Positions 11,921 through 20,431 of a stretch of 33,128 nt of DNA are shown in pieces. The stretch's first letter is position 1; the number at the start of each line of letters is the position of its first letter. Below the pieces are notes generated by a model. That model was given only the letters and a program-made list of their open reading frames with translations. It did not search any database and was not told the origin of the DNA. Made by a program: the position numbers and the translations under genes. Source of the stretch: a virus; IMG/VR virus record IMGVR_UViG_3300023184_000348, positions 1-33,128 of that record; one strand, written 5' to 3'.

Positions 11921-12217
11921 TTAATCTATATACTGAGCAAGTTCAGCGCAAATGGCAGCATACGCTGCCAAATCTATTGCTGAATCTAAGTGGTTTGGTT
12001 TTGCAGATAGTCGAGCAAGTTTCATTGCTGCCATACATAGAGCTGCAACTTCGGGCGGTACGGCATCACCTGGTTGTGCTTGCTCAACATATCGTTCTAA
12101 AACAATTCCTAAAATTACGCCAATGCGCTTATGGTTAATGCGTGGTTCATCGTAGGAAACATTGCGATCACCGTATGTTAGGCGCTTTGCTTCATCTAAT
12201 ACTTCGCCTCTATCCAT
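11921..12217 (-). CDS. DUF6378-like phage protein
   Basis: A protein of 98 residues from the preferred ATG at 12217. The pattern RGEVLDEAKRLTYGDRN near the N-terminus, then NHKRIGVILGIVL and a helical end with PPEVAALCMAAMKLAR and HLDSAIDLAAYAAICAE, matches a widespread phage family of unknown function known as DUF6378. The ATG at 12217 has GGGGG upstream and overlaps the glycosyltransferase stop by eight bases; starts at 12223 and 12244 are possible but lie further within that gene. It is the last gene of the long late operon before the bidirectional terminator. Confidence 0.65.
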   Translation of the reverse strand: MDRGEVLDEAKRLTYGDRNVSYDEPRINHKRIGVILGIVLERYVEQAQPGDAVPPEVAALCMAAMKLARLSAKPNHLDSAIDLAAYAAICAELAQYID

Positions 12218-13286
12218 TTGCATCCCCCATCTCATACCAGCCATCGCCCCAAAGGGTCAACAAACGCTTAAAGTATGCCTCGTATTGAAGGCCGATAGTA
12301 TCAAGGTTATAGAGCGAAATTGCACGATTGCGGATTTCTTCGCGGTTGAGTTTTTTCACATCTTCGGCTGCCTGCATAAATTCAGCCAAAGTGCGGCATC
12401 TAAACCCTGAAATCCCATCGGGATTGTTCTCTGTAAATGCGCCCCAATCAGTTGTGATTGTTGGGGTTCCGCAAGCCTGCGATTCGATTACAACATTGCC
12501 AAAAGGTTCAACATAAAGTGTTGGTGCAAAGGTGGCGGTGGCACCGCCCATTAGCTTTGCGCGTTCGGCAGGGCCAACGCTGCCAACAAATTCACCGTAA
12601 CCTGATTGCTCACCAGGCCCTGCCAGTATCAGCCGTTTGCCAAGTCGCTGGCAGACTTCTTGGGCAATGCGGTATCCCTTGCGATCAATCAAGCGACCAA
12701 TGAACAGGTAATACTCGCCATTTTCATCACCTAAACCATCGCCCAATGGGAACATTTCAGGTTCCAAATACCCTGGGATAACGGCATCAAAAAATTGCCC
12801 ATCTGCCGTTGTTGGGTTTTTCCACCCTGCATAGATTGAGTGCATCCAGGCATAGGACTCAAAGACACGATATTTGGCAAACACGCCGCCGTAGCCAACG
12901 CCAAACTCCACGGACAAGTGGGCTGGGAAGGCATCGGCGATTGGCTTTTGTGCGCTGCCACCTATAAGGCAGATGAAATCTTCTTTTTGGATGCGCTCAC
13001 CGATTGCCTTGATTGCGTTGGCATTGAATTCATCCCACAAAGGACCGTTAAACGGGAACTGGGTGTAGTGGGCAACGGTTGCTACCGCCTCGGCACGCTT
13101 GGAATCTGCAACGCAAGTGATCAGTTCAGTAACAGGTGCCTCAACGGATTCGCCTGCATACAAGAATACTTCGTGGCCAAGATCGTGCATCATTATGCAA
13201 AAGCGGCGCACCTTTTCAGTAAAGGCGCATCCTGCAAACTCTTTTGTTACCTGTGTGTGTGGCAGTGCCACAATGTGAAAACGCAT
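12210..13286 (-). CDS. GT-B glycosyltransferase (group 1 / GT4-like)
   Basis: A 358-residue glycosyltransferase with two Rossmann-like halves. The C-terminal half has YYLFIGRLIDRKG at about 190-202, RLILAGPGEQSG, and the nucleotide-sugar motif YVEPFGNVVIESQACGTPTI, whose Glu pair (EPFGNVVIE) is the usual retaining GT4 signature. GGGGGAAC precedes the ATG. It comes after the fibre and tail-tip genes, so it may decorate a virion protein such as the Thr-rich collagen-like fibre, or modify host surface glycans to block re-infection. The acceptor cannot be told from sequence. Confidence 0.88.
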   Translation of the reverse strand: MRFHIVALPHTQVTKEFAGCAFTEKVRRFCIMMHDLGHEVFLYAGESVEAPVTELITCVADSKRAEAVATVAHYTQFPFNGPLWDEFNANAIKAIGERIQKEDFICLIGGSAQKPIADAFPAHLSVEFGVGYGGVFAKYRVFESYAWMHSIYAGWKNPTTADGQFFDAVIPGYLEPEMFPLGDGLGDENGEYYLFIGRLIDRKGYRIAQEVCQRLGKRLILAGPGEQSGYGEFVGSVGPAERAKLMGGATATFAPTLYVEPFGNVVIESQACGTPTITTDWGAFTENNPDGISGFRCRTLAEFMQAAEDVKKLNREEIRNRAISLYNLDTIGLQYEAYFKRLLTLWGDGWYEMGDANG

Positions 13287-13305
13287 AGTTCCCCCGAACT
13301 GTTAG

Positions 13306-13533
13306 TTATAGAACGAGTAGTGCGGCTTCTTCAGCAGTTAGCGGTGTACCTGCAACCAACTTGGCGCGAGCTGAAACCTTGAGGGCTTTAACGCGGGCGG
13401 CTTCGGCTTCGGCTGCAATGCGATCTGTCTCTGCCTGGGCTGCCATCGCTTCACGCTCTGCTAATTCGTCAGCCGTCAACGGGCGCTCAATTGTCTCGCC
13501 TGTTTCGCAGTTATGTTCAATTGCTATTGTCAT
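13306..13533 (-). CDS. Short coiled-coil protein behind the tail-tip genes
   Basis: From the ATG at 13533, which follows GGGAGAAAA, the frame encodes 75 residues. A small N-terminal motif (HNCETGETIERPLTADELAE) is followed by an Ala/Glu/Arg-rich coiled-coil and a short hydrophobic end. The frame continues upstream to 13665 but that part overlaps the neighbouring gene and has no ribosome site. The first 25 residues recall short phage proteins encoded beside tail fibres, so a fibre-associated or fibre-assembly role is possible but unproven. Confidence 0.6.
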   Translation of the reverse strand: MTIAIEHNCETGETIERPLTADELAEREAMAAQAETDRIAAEAEAARVKALKVSARAKLVAGTPLTAEEAALLVL

Positions 13534-13541
13534 TTTTCTCC

Positions 13542-14054
13542 CTATGAGTTCTTGATGCCGTATAAGTAAATAGTTGTATTTGCGGCTAACCCTGATGCAG
13601 CCGAAACTGCAATTGATGTAATTGCCGATGTCGTTCCATAAAGATTGCCCGCCATCCATCCCCATTGCGAATTACCTGTAACGCTATCTACTGAATATGA
13701 TTTCTGAAAAGTCGTATTTGCGTAATTTGGAAAATACATTTCAAGATTGTTAAATGTATTAACGCCACCACCAGTTGTTGCGCCAGTAATTACATTTCCT
13801 AAACCGCCACCATATCCACTACTAGAATAACTTGATACCGTAGCGGTTCCTTCGTTTACTATGTTTTTGAATGATATGGATGTTGAATTATTAGGGCTAA
13901 CTGTAAGGTATTGCAAGGAACTTCCTGTTGAACTTTGGGATGATATTTTTATTAAAAGGTCGTTGTAAATTTGAGGTATTGACGACAAAGTTACCGAAGC
14001 AACTCCACCTGCGGCAACGGTTGCAGAACCAATAGGCGTATATGTATTAGGCAC
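13542..14054 (-). CDS. Tail-tip/adhesin-like beta protein, paralogue 3
   Basis: A 170-residue Ser/Thr/Gly/Asn-rich protein built on the same plan as the two genes before it: an N-terminal YTPIGSATV strand, SVTLSSIPQIYNDLLIKI near residue 20-37, a variable middle, and the end AITSIAVSAA then IYLYGIK. The start is a GTG with GGGG six bases upstream, overlapping the previous gene by eight bases. It lacks the LRFNGDSGNNYS strand conserved in the other two, making it the most diverged copy. The design suggests a beta-sandwich virion surface or receptor-binding protein. Confidence 0.6.
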   Translation of the reverse strand: MPNTYTPIGSATVAAGGVASVTLSSIPQIYNDLLIKISSQSSTGSSLQYLTVSPNNSTSISFKNIVNEGTATVSSYSSSGYGGGLGNVITGATTGGGVNTFNNLEMYFPNYANTTFQKSYSVDSVTGNSQWGWMAGNLYGTTSAITSIAVSAASGLAANTTIYLYGIKNS

Positions 14055-14544
14055 TTTTTACCCCAAACAATGTAAATGTTGAGCCAACAATCCAAGTTGT
14101 CGAACTTTGGATTACTTCAATTGAAGTAATTGCTGCCGTATTTCTCCACATTGAAGCGGTAGCAGATATTAAACTAGACGCAGATGAACCGCGACCCAAT
14201 ACCACTTTATTTGTTGTTGTGTTTACATAATTTTGTATGTTGTAAACAACTGGGGTAACTTCGCTTACTGTGCTGTTTGCAATAAAAGCCCAACCCGCAT
14301 AAGTTGCAGTTGTTCTGTCAGTAGAAGCGGCTGAACCATCACCTGTTAAACGAACCATAGAATAATTATTTCCAGAATCACCATTAAATCTTAATCCCGA
14401 AGCATTGTTGCCAACACTTGCAGATACTCTACCCGAAATAACCAAAATTAAATCGGTGTAAGTTGATGGAATTGAGGAAAATGTAACGCTTGCAGCCGTA
14501 CTTGTTAAAGTGCTAGTTGCTATAGGTTCATATGTTATTGGCAT
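14047..14544 (-). CDS. Tail-tip/adhesin-like beta protein, paralogue 2
   Basis: A 165-residue relative of its two neighbours. Shared landmarks are YEPIATSTL, ASVTFSSIPSTYTDLILVIS, GLRFNGDSGNNYSMVRLTG, and at the end WRNTAAITSIEV and FTLFGVK. Its ATG overlaps the TAA of the preceding gene by one base. There is no signal peptide or catalytic motif. Like paralogue 1 it is AT-rich. Its place among fibre genes supports a structural, probably host-contacting role. Confidence 0.6.
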   Translation of the reverse strand: MPITYEPIATSTLTSTAASVTFSSIPSTYTDLILVISGRVSASVGNNASGLRFNGDSGNNYSMVRLTGDGSAASTDRTTATYAGWAFIANSTVSEVTPVVYNIQNYVNTTTNKVVLGRGSSASSLISATASMWRNTAAITSIEVIQSSTTWIVGSTFTLFGVKSA

Positions 14545-15149
14545 TATTTTACCCCATAAAGTGCTATTGAACTTCCAGTTGCAAAAGCACCATTAGATAA
14601 TACAGTTAATGAAGTAATTGCGGCAGTATTTGCCCAAACTCCACCACCAAACCAAACCGTACCATTGTAATTTGCATTTCCATTATTATCGTAACCGCTT
14701 AAAGAACGAAATGTTGAATTTTTTGCTGTGCTATTGCTGTCAAGAATATCAATTATAGAAGTTGAAAAAACATTAGCCGTTTCGTTTGCTGCGGGAAATT
14801 CGTTTACTAAATAAACATTTACATTTGCGTTTGAACCACCGCCAGTACCGCTACCGTTTCCAGTAAAATAATAATAACTATAATTATTTCCAGCGTCTCC
14901 GTTTAAGCGTATATATAACTGCTCAGATGAAAATGCTCTAACGCCTCGGACAATTAAGCGTACTTGTAAATGCTTGTAAGTTGTCGGTATTGAGGAAAAT
15001 GTAAATGCTGATGCGCTACCGTTGCCCGAATAAGTTGCAATTGATTCATATGCGGCACCCACAAATGCATCATTACCTGCAAGCATAGAAATATAACGAT
15101 TGAGCGACTTGACGCCGCCTTCGTTAGTCAGTTTGGCAATATAGGCCAT
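14544..15149 (-). CDS. Tail-tip/adhesin-like beta protein, paralogue 1
   Basis: The longest copy, 201 residues. It has an additional N-terminal 35-residue segment (IAKLTNEGGVKSLNRYIS) that could anchor it to the virion. The shared body follows: YESIATYSGNG, FTFSSIPTTYKHLQVRLIV, LYIRLNGDAGNNYSYYYFTG, and the ending VWANTAAITSLTV then SIALYGVK. One counted line inside the gene (14701-14760) is only about 28% GC, much lower than the structural genes around. The ATG overlaps the upstream neighbour's TAA or stop region by one base (TAATG style). Confidence 0.6.
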   Translation of the reverse strand: MAYIAKLTNEGGVKSLNRYISMLAGNDAFVGAAYESIATYSGNGSASAFTFSSIPTTYKHLQVRLIVRGVRAFSSEQLYIRLNGDAGNNYSYYYFTGNGSGTGGGSNANVNVYLVNEFPAANETANVFSTSIIDILDSNSTAKNSTFRSLSGYDNNGNANYNGTVWFGGGVWANTAAITSLTVLSNGAFATGSSIALYGVK

Positions 15150-15454
15150 TATGCGATTTCCACGCCCGCAATATGAAAGTTGATCGTGGTTGCAGATGCG
15201 CCACCTTTGATTGTCTTTGCAGTAGCCAAAGGTTGCTTCAAAGGAATCACGGTTGAGTCATAAGCGCCAACTGATACTGTTGTTGCAATTGAAACATCAT
15301 CTAGCGCCATTGTGAAAGTTCCAGCAGTTCCTGCAGTATTTACAACAAGAACTTCAGTAACAACCGTGGTTGTTGATGCTGGCACTGTGTAGAGTGTCGT
15401 TGTTGTAGTCGTTGTTGCAGCTCCGCGAAAGAGCGCCTTTGAAGTAGTTGCCAT
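15149..15454 (-). CDS. Small beta-sandwich virion accessory protein
   Basis: A 101-residue protein made mostly of strands: LFRGAATTTTTTTLYTVPAS, TVVTEVLVVNTAGTAGTFTM, and a closing TINFHIAGVEIA. The pattern of an Ala/Thr-rich start followed by a single domain with two sheets recalls small decoration or fibre-linking proteins found beside phage fibres. It lies between the collagen-like fibre and the tandem tail-tip proteins. GGAG precedes the ATG. The role is inferred from context and fold-like appearance only. Confidence 0.55.
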   Translation of the reverse strand: MATTSKALFRGAATTTTTTTLYTVPASTTTVVTEVLVVNTAGTAGTFTMALDDVSIATTVSVGAYDSTVIPLKQPLATAKTIKGGASATTINFHIAGVEIA

Positions 15455-15472
15455 TAGTTACAACTCCATTTC

Positions 15473-17647
15473 TTATTGTGCTTGCATTATTTGTAAAATT
15501 GCAATGTCATCTGCCCATCTTAGCCCAGTTGTTGCTGAACTATCAGGAACGAGAACCTGCCCATTTGCGCCAATTGGTAGGCGTGTTACTACGGTTGAGA
15601 ATGTAGCAAGATCACCTTTTGTTGTTACCGCTGAAGGACCAGTTGGTCCTGTTGGTCCAACCGGTCCAGTTGCACCGATTGGTCCTGTTGCACCTATCGG
15701 TCCAGTTGCTCCAACAGGACCAGTAGCCCCAACACTGCCAGTGGCACCAACAGGGCCAGTAGGTCCAGTAACACCTGTTGCTCCAATCGGTCCAGTTGCA
15801 CCTGTTGGTCCAACAAGATTTACACCTGCAGGCCATACACCTGCAGCTTTTGGACCAAAGATTTGATTAGTAGCGGTGTTGATGTAGAAATCACCATTAA
15901 CACCTTCGGTTGTTGGGTTAACAGTTCCACTAAGGACTGTATAACCTGCAACACCAGTTGCACCAACAGGTCCAGTTGCACCGATTGGTCCAGTAGCACC
16001 TACTGCTCCCTGGATGCCTTGAATTCCTTGTGGTCCAGTTGCACCTGTTGCACCCGCAGGTCCAGTTGCACCTGTTGCTCCATCAATGCCTGCAACACCA
16101 GTTGCTCCAATTGGACCAGTAGCACCAATTGGTCCAGTTGCACCAACAGGTCCAGTTGCACCAACATCGCCTTGAACGCCTTGTGGTCCAGTTGCACCGA
16201 TTGGTCCAGTTGGACCTGTTGCACCAGTTGCTCCATCAATACCTGCAACACCTGTTGCACCGACTGGGCCAGTGGCACCTATCGGACCCGTTGGCCCTGT
16301 AGCGCCAGTGGCACCGATTGGGCCAGTGGCACCAGTCGGGCCAGTGGCACCGATTGGACCTTGTGGGGCTTGCAGTGAGGTAATTACATATGAATAATGT
16401 TGTGAGCCTTGTGTGTACCAAGTAAGGCTTTTTGCACCACCTGATTGAACCGAACCGTAGATTTCAACGATCATTCGATTGGTTGGGTCAACAGTAGTTG
16501 ATGGCAAAACAATCTCTGTTTTAACCTCAACAGGATTTGTTGAGTTGTAGCTCACAAGTGTTGGGTCAGTATCACCAATTGTTGAAAGAACTGTTCCTGC
16601 AGAATTTGCCAATTTTAAGCGTGCAAACATTTGCACATTGTCAGCATTATTTGTTTTTAAAGCATAGAAATAAAAACGCTGAATACCTGCAGGAATGAGT
16701 GAAAAGGCAAATTGCGGTGTTATATATGACTGAATAAGAACTGGTGTAACTGTTGCTGAAATTGCAATTGATTGCTCTGCAGCCGTAACTGGTTCAGTTC
16801 CTAATTGCTTGAATCCAGTTAACTCTGTGACTGTTTCGTTGAAATAGTAAAAACGGCCAGTTGTGTAACCTTGAGGACCTGTTGCACCTGTTGCACCTAA
16901 TGGTCCAGTTGCACCTGTAGCTCCGATTGGACCAGTAGCACCTGTTGCACCAATTGCGCCTGCAGTTCCTGTTGCACCTACTGGACCAGTTGCACCTGTT
17001 GCGCCAATTGGACCTGTAGCACCAGTTGCACCTGTTGGACCTTGAATTTGACCAGTGTTAAGCCACGCTGAAGTTGAAACACTCCACACATACAGATCAG
17101 CACCGACAATGTAAGCATCGCCAGCATTTCCTGTTGGGTGAGCAGCAACTAATTCTGCATATGTTGCATAAGAACCAAGAATTGTAAGCCCAACACCTTG
17201 AGCGCCAGTTGCACCTGTTGGACCAGTTAAACCTTGTGGACCTGTAGCACCAGTTGCACCAGTAACTCCAGTTGCACCTTGCGGTCCAGTTGCGCCAACA
17301 TTTCCTTGCACGCCTGTTGCGCCAGTTGCGCCAACTACTCCCTGAATACCTTGAATACCCTGGATGCCTTGAGGACCTGTTGCACCTGTTGGGCCAACAA
17401 CACCTGTTGCACCTGTTGCACCAACATTTCCTTGAGGCCCAGTTGCACCTGTTACTCCAATTGAACCTGTAGCACCAGTTGCACCTGTAGCACCCGTGGC
17501 ACCTACTGTTCCTTGAGGACCAGTTGGACCAGTTGGACCTTGTACGCCTTGTGGACCTTGAAGGTTTGAAATAATAACTTCGGCAGGACTTGCAATTTCT
17601 GCAATAACATCAGTTGTGCTTGATGATACATAAACGATTGAACTCAT
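15473..17647 (-). CDS. Collagen-like tail fibre
   Basis: A 724-residue protein with several long Gly-X-Y tracts, dominated by [14 protein letters not shown] and GPQG units. They begin near residue 30 and alternate with at least two non-repetitive domains. One, of about 50 residues, starts [16 protein letters not shown]. Another, of about 160 residues, starts near [17 protein letters not shown] and looks like a beta-sandwich. The N-terminal 28 residues probably attach to the tail. Phage collagen-like tracts form trimeric stalks. Here Pro and Thr fill the X and Y positions, so stability may come from Thr glycosylation, which would suit the glycosyltransferases in the same operon. The repeats make the locus prone to length change by recombination. 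Confidence 0.85.
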   Translation of the reverse strand: MSSIVYVSSSTTDVIAEIASPAEVIISNLQGPQGVQGPTGPTGPQGTVGATGATGATGATGSIGVTGATGPQGNVGATGATGVVGPTGATGPQGIQGIQGIQGVVGATGATGVQGNVGATGPQGATGVTGATGATGPQGLTGPTGATGAQGVGLTILGSYATYAELVAAHPTGNAGDAYIVGADLYVWSVSTSAWLNTGQIQGPTGATGATGPIGATGATGPVGATGTAGAIGATGATGPIGATGATGPLGATGATGPQGYTTGRFYYFNETVTELTGFKQLGTEPVTAAEQSIAISATVTPVLIQSYITPQFAFSLIPAGIQRFYFYALKTNNADNVQMFARLKLANSAGTVLSTIGDTDPTLVSYNSTNPVEVKTEIVLPSTTVDPTNRMIVEIYGSVQSGGAKSLTWYTQGSQHYSYVITSLQAPQGPIGATGPTGATGPIGATGATGPTGPIGATGPVGATGVAGIDGATGATGPTGPIGATGPQGVQGDVGATGPVGATGPIGATGPIGATGVAGIDGATGATGPAGATGATGPQGIQGIQGAVGATGPIGATGPVGATGVAGYTVLSGTVNPTTEGVNGDFYINTATNQIFGPKAAGVWPAGVNLVGPTGATGPIGATGVTGPTGPVGATGSVGATGPVGATGPIGATGPIGATGPVGPTGPTGPSAVTTKGDLATFSTVVTRLPIGANGQVLVPDSSATTGLRWADDIAILQIMQAQ

Positions 17648-17991
17648 CGAGTCACCTCTGGACTGATGAGCAATTCACCCTGTACCAAGCGTGTAACTGT
17701 TGCATTTGAAGCAATAAGTTCTAAGTCATAAACATATGTGCCTGCAGGCAAAAGTGTTGTTTGTGTTGCGGTCTGATCTAAGCTGATTGTTCCAGCCGAA
17801 CCGCCAAGAGTAATACCACCATTGCTTGTTGTAAGCGAAAGGATTACTTCAGTATCCTCAACATCAACGCGTGCTGCTAGGCGAGCAGTGTACCCAGTTA
17901 AGTTCACTGGTACAGTGTTGATTTTCCAAGTTAACAAAAGATTGAAAGTTGCCCCTTGTTCAATCGTAAAATCTAAGGTACCTGCTGCCAT
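17644..17991 (-). CDS. Conserved beta-rich tail/fibre accessory protein
   Basis: A 115-residue protein with the pattern [38 protein letters not shown], then [11 protein letters not shown] and [17 protein letters not shown]. It belongs by appearance to a common family of short phage proteins encoded just before fibres, whose N-terminal strand pattern resembles baseplate and fibre connector domains. It has GGAG before its ATG and overlaps the fibre start by four bases (ATGA). A fibre attachment or connector role is the most likely. Confidence 0.6.
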   Translation of the reverse strand: MAAGTLDFTIEQGATFNLLLTWKINTVPVNLTGYTARLAARVDVEDTEVILSLTTSNGGITLGGSAGTISLDQTATQTTLLPAGTYVYDLELIASNATVTRLVQGELLISPEVTR

Positions 17992-18018
17992 TTAATTACT
18001 CCAAAATTTAAGGGTGGA

Positions 18019-18204
18019 TTACTTTGAGCCTCTGCCGAAATCTACGGCTGATGAATCTAGCCACTTCAGGATTGGACCAGCAGCGCCAGCAAGGGCAGCA
18101 AGGCCAAGAGTTTTTAAATCAGTCTCGCCTGCAAGGTATAGGGCAATTGCAGATGCTGCAGCAGCGCGGAACCAAGTTAGGCTGATTTGCTTGAATTTTT
18201 CCAT
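18019..18204 (-). CDS. Small membrane protein, possible holin
   Basis: A 61-residue protein with a hydrophobic, Ala-rich body (WFRAAAASAIALYLA, then TLGLAALAGAAGPILKWL) that can form two short transmembrane helices. The ends are charged. It follows the endolysin gene with a 12-base gap. Actinophage holins often look like this and sit next to the endolysin, so a holin function is likely. The other membrane protein on the far side of the endolysin (18711-18905) is the rival. Confidence 0.6.
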   Translation of the reverse strand: MEKFKQISLTWFRAAAASAIALYLAGETDLKTLGLAALAGAAGPILKWLDSSAVDFGRGSK

Positions 18205-18216
18205 TTGATTGCTCCC

Positions 18217-18714
18217 TTATTTCTTGCCGTGGACTTTGCAGCAAGTGCAAACTTCGGCCTTATATGCTTTTTTAGCAGGAATCGGTACGATTTTAGCACC
18301 GATTTGTGTAATTATTTTGGGCTGATTAAGCCACCAAAACCAGGGTGAAGTATCTTTTGCCATATCTTCCTTGATGGAAATGTGAAGATGCTTATTGTGC
18401 TGGTTGCTACCCGTGTATTTGCGGTTGCCATCTTTGGCCTTTGCCTTTGACCAAATCTTTCCGTTGAAAATCAAGTAATCAACGCGTGCATCTTCTTTTA
18501 GCTTTTCAAAGATTTCAGCACAATCAATGCCGCCTTTAGGGTCGTGGGTAAGGTCCACGGCTAGGCCAGTATTGTGATCTGACTTTGGATTTTGCATTTG
18601 ATGGGCGGCAGATGGCAATAAGCCATCAGATGCCTTCTTGCGCAATGGCTTCAGGGCGGTGGCTTGGCGTAGCACTGCCACTGCCGCTGGTGATGCTTTC
18701 TTTGCTAACTTCAT
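18217..18714 (-). CDS. Endolysin, M15-type peptidase
   Basis: A 165-residue enzyme with the zinc peptidase motifs of the VanY/M15 group: SDHNTGLAVDLTHDP at 45-59, with the metal-binding His and Asp, and NKHLHISI near residue 107 with the last metal-binding His. It would cut peptide bonds in host peptidoglycan at lysis. No signal peptide is present, so export through a holin is expected. The C-terminus carries CTCCKVHGKK, an odd three-cysteine tip that might bind metal or aid dimer formation. The ATG overlaps the stop of the preceding membrane protein by four bases. Confidence 0.85.
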   Translation of the reverse strand: MKLAKKASPAAVAVLRQATALKPLRKKASDGLLPSAAHQMQNPKSDHNTGLAVDLTHDPKGGIDCAEIFEKLKEDARVDYLIFNGKIWSKAKAKDGNRKYTGSNQHNKHLHISIKEDMAKDTSPWFWWLNQPKIITQIGAKIVPIPAKKAYKAEVCTCCKVHGKK

Positions 18715-18905
18715 TTGTTTTTGACCATTTCAAGGACTAATTCCATTTGGGCTTCAAGGCGGTTGATTGAATCGCGCATTGAACTGCCACCATTGGGCTT
18801 GAGTTCGGCTAGGTAATGCTTTACCAGCCATCGCACCGAACCCGCAAATGCAGACACGATTGCGATAATAGATACGATTAGGCCAGCCCAGTTTGATGGG
18901 GTCAT
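18711..18905 (-). CDS. Membrane protein with coiled-coil tail, holin or lysis accessory
   Basis: A 64-residue protein with one N-terminal transmembrane helix (WAGLIVSIIAIVSAFAGSV), a basic stretch, and a C-terminal helix with heptad character (INRLEAQMELVLEMVKNK). It overlaps the endolysin start by four bases, so the two are made together. This single-helix plus coiled-coil plan is typical of small lysis proteins placed immediately before endolysin genes. Whether this or the 61-residue protein makes the lethal pore cannot be told. Confidence 0.6.
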   Translation of the reverse strand: MTPSNWAGLIVSIIAIVSAFAGSVRWLVKHYLAELKPNGGSSMRDSINRLEAQMELVLEMVKNK

Positions 18906-18921
18906 TTGCGCGGTTCTCCCG

Positions 18922-19032
18922 TTATGAGTTAGTGGTCAGTTGTGCTTTTAGAACTGCGTTTTCTTGGGCAAGTACGCCGATAGTTTCGCGCATATTCTTT
19001 AAAACTTCTTGAATGTCTATTTCTTGCTCCAT
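18922..19032 (-). CDS. 36-residue coiled-coil protein in the lysis cassette
   Basis: The minus strand from the ATG at 19032 encodes MEQEIDIQEVLKNMRETIGV followed by LAQENAVLKAQLTTNS, a single amphipathic helix with leucine heptads. It starts directly after the stop of the S74 fibre gene and ends 17 bases before the next start. The heptads resemble the tail of the membrane protein that follows, so heteromeric coiled-coil pairing is conceivable. Otherwise no function is visible. Confidence 0.5.
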   Translation of the reverse strand: MEQEIDIQEVLKNMRETIGVLAQENAVLKAQLTTNS

Positions 19033-20421
19033 TTACTTCCCCTCTAGTGCTTGGATTCTTGCTTCTTGCTCTTGTGCCAACTGTAGTAAAAAGATTGGCA
19101 ATTTTTCGTAGGCAAAGTAATCAGGCACGCCAGTTGCATCATATTGAATTAACTCATCAAGGCCTAATTCTTGCGCTTCTTCAGCAATAAAGCCGTGTTG
19201 AACTTGTTGATTAGGGTCAAATTCAGGCTTGTATTTGAAAGTTTTAACATCTAAATTAAGCAACGCATTTGAATCAATTTTGTATGATTGGATTTCGTGC
19301 TTCTTGCGGCGTGTAGATGCCGTTGTTCCAAAGTTTCCACTGCTATCAATAATCATTGTTCGAGTTGATGCGGTACGAGCTACAGAATATGTAAATGGTG
19401 AGCGAAGTGTTCCTGATGAACTCAAGTAATCAAATTGCGCCGAACCAGTACCTGCAGTAATTGAGTTGGTTGTTAGCGTTCCATCAACCTGAACAGTGCT
19501 GAAAAAGCGCATTGTTCCAGTCATATTGTTGCCACTAGTTGTAATTGAAATTGAATTAGAACCATCGGCTGCCATTGATGCGGTGGTACTTGAAACCGCG
19601 CTTCGTGGATAACCAGTTGTGCTTGGGCTTGTACCATAATGCATCATAAACTGGCCTGAACCAATGCCTAGCAACCAGCCTGCATAAGTGCCACCAAATT
19701 TGATGCCAAGTGCATTATTTGGACCATCTAAAACAACTGCATTTGAACCAGTGCTTGTGGTGATAATGCCACCGCTAATGACACCGCCACCCACACCGAT
19801 CATTCCAGTTGAGTTGATTGAAAAACCATTGCTTGCGGTGCCAAAGTAACCTGCAGTTGCATTGATTGTGCCTGTAATGGTTGCACCTGTTGCAGTCAAT
19901 AAACCGCTGCCATCAATGATGGCGTTACCTGCAATGTTGAGCGTTCCACCCGTAATGGTTGAACCAGTAACTGAACCTGAAAATACGGCTGCACCTGTTG
20001 AGGCGCTGATTGAGAAAGTAGCAGTGCCACCTGAGTTGTAACCAGCAAGGCCAAGTGAGTTAAGAACAACACGCGCACCGCTAGATGAAGATGAACCTGA
20101 ATAAACTGTGATGCCGTTGGCTGCAATTGCAGTCATTTGGTTTGAAGCATTAACAATTGTGCTTGCGCTTGGTTGCAAAGAACCTATTGCAGCATTGTAT
20201 GCAGTTGCAGCATTGGCAAGGGCGGTATTGGCGGTGCTTTGCGCAGTTCCTGCGGTAGCAGCAGCAGATGCAGCTTGAGCAGCAGCAGCAGCAACGGCAG
20301 CATCAGTTGCTGCTAACTGCTCGGTTGTTGCTGCTAAAACTGGCACAACATTAGTAACTGTGAAATCTGAAGTTAATGAAACTGTAATAGGGGTATTAGT
20401 GATTTGTGGACATAATGGCAT
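19033..20421 (-). CDS. Tail fibre with C-terminal S74 intramolecular chaperone
   Basis: A 462-residue fibre. An Ala-rich helical stretch (about 30-75) precedes a long Ser/Thr/Gly-rich shaft of beta character. The last 95 residues are the S74 (endosialidase-type) chaperone: STRRKKHEI holds the Ser and Lys of the self-cleaving dyad, followed by LLNLDVKTFKYKPEF, HGFIAEEAQELG and the coiled-coil LPIFLLQLAQEQEARIQALEG. In this family the chaperone drives trimer assembly and is then cut off. It lies between the minor tail gene and the lysis cassette, consistent with a receptor-contacting fibre. Confidence 0.85.
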   Translation of the reverse strand: MPLCPQITNTPITVSLTSDFTVTNVVPVLAATTEQLAATDAAVAAAAAQAASAAATAGTAQSTANTALANAATAYNAAIGSLQPSASTIVNASNQMTAIAANGITVYSGSSSSSGARVVLNSLGLAGYNSGGTATFSISASTGAAVFSGSVTGSTITGGTLNIAGNAIIDGSGLLTATGATITGTINATAGYFGTASNGFSINSTGMIGVGGGVISGGIITTSTGSNAVVLDGPNNALGIKFGGTYAGWLLGIGSGQFMMHYGTSPSTTGYPRSAVSSTTASMAADGSNSISITTSGNNMTGTMRFFSTVQVDGTLTTNSITAGTGSAQFDYLSSSGTLRSPFTYSVARTASTRTMIIDSSGNFGTTASTRRKKHEIQSYKIDSNALLNLDVKTFKYKPEFDPNQQVQHGFIAEEAQELGLDELIQYDATGVPDYFAYEKLPIFLLQLAQEQEARIQALEGK

Positions 20422-20431
20422 CAGTTACCCC

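Noticed and set aside
15504-16378. Long open frames on the plus strand opposite the fibre gene
   Set aside because: They are mirror images of the Gly-X-Y repeats, with low-complexity Pro/Val or Cys/Ser/Thr composition, and lack ribosome sites.
15504-17647. Highly repetitive DNA that could be mistaken for a CRISPR array or satellite repeat
   Set aside because: The period is nine bases or multiples, in frame with Gly-X-Y coding on the minus strand, with no spacer structure. It is a collagen-like coding sequence.
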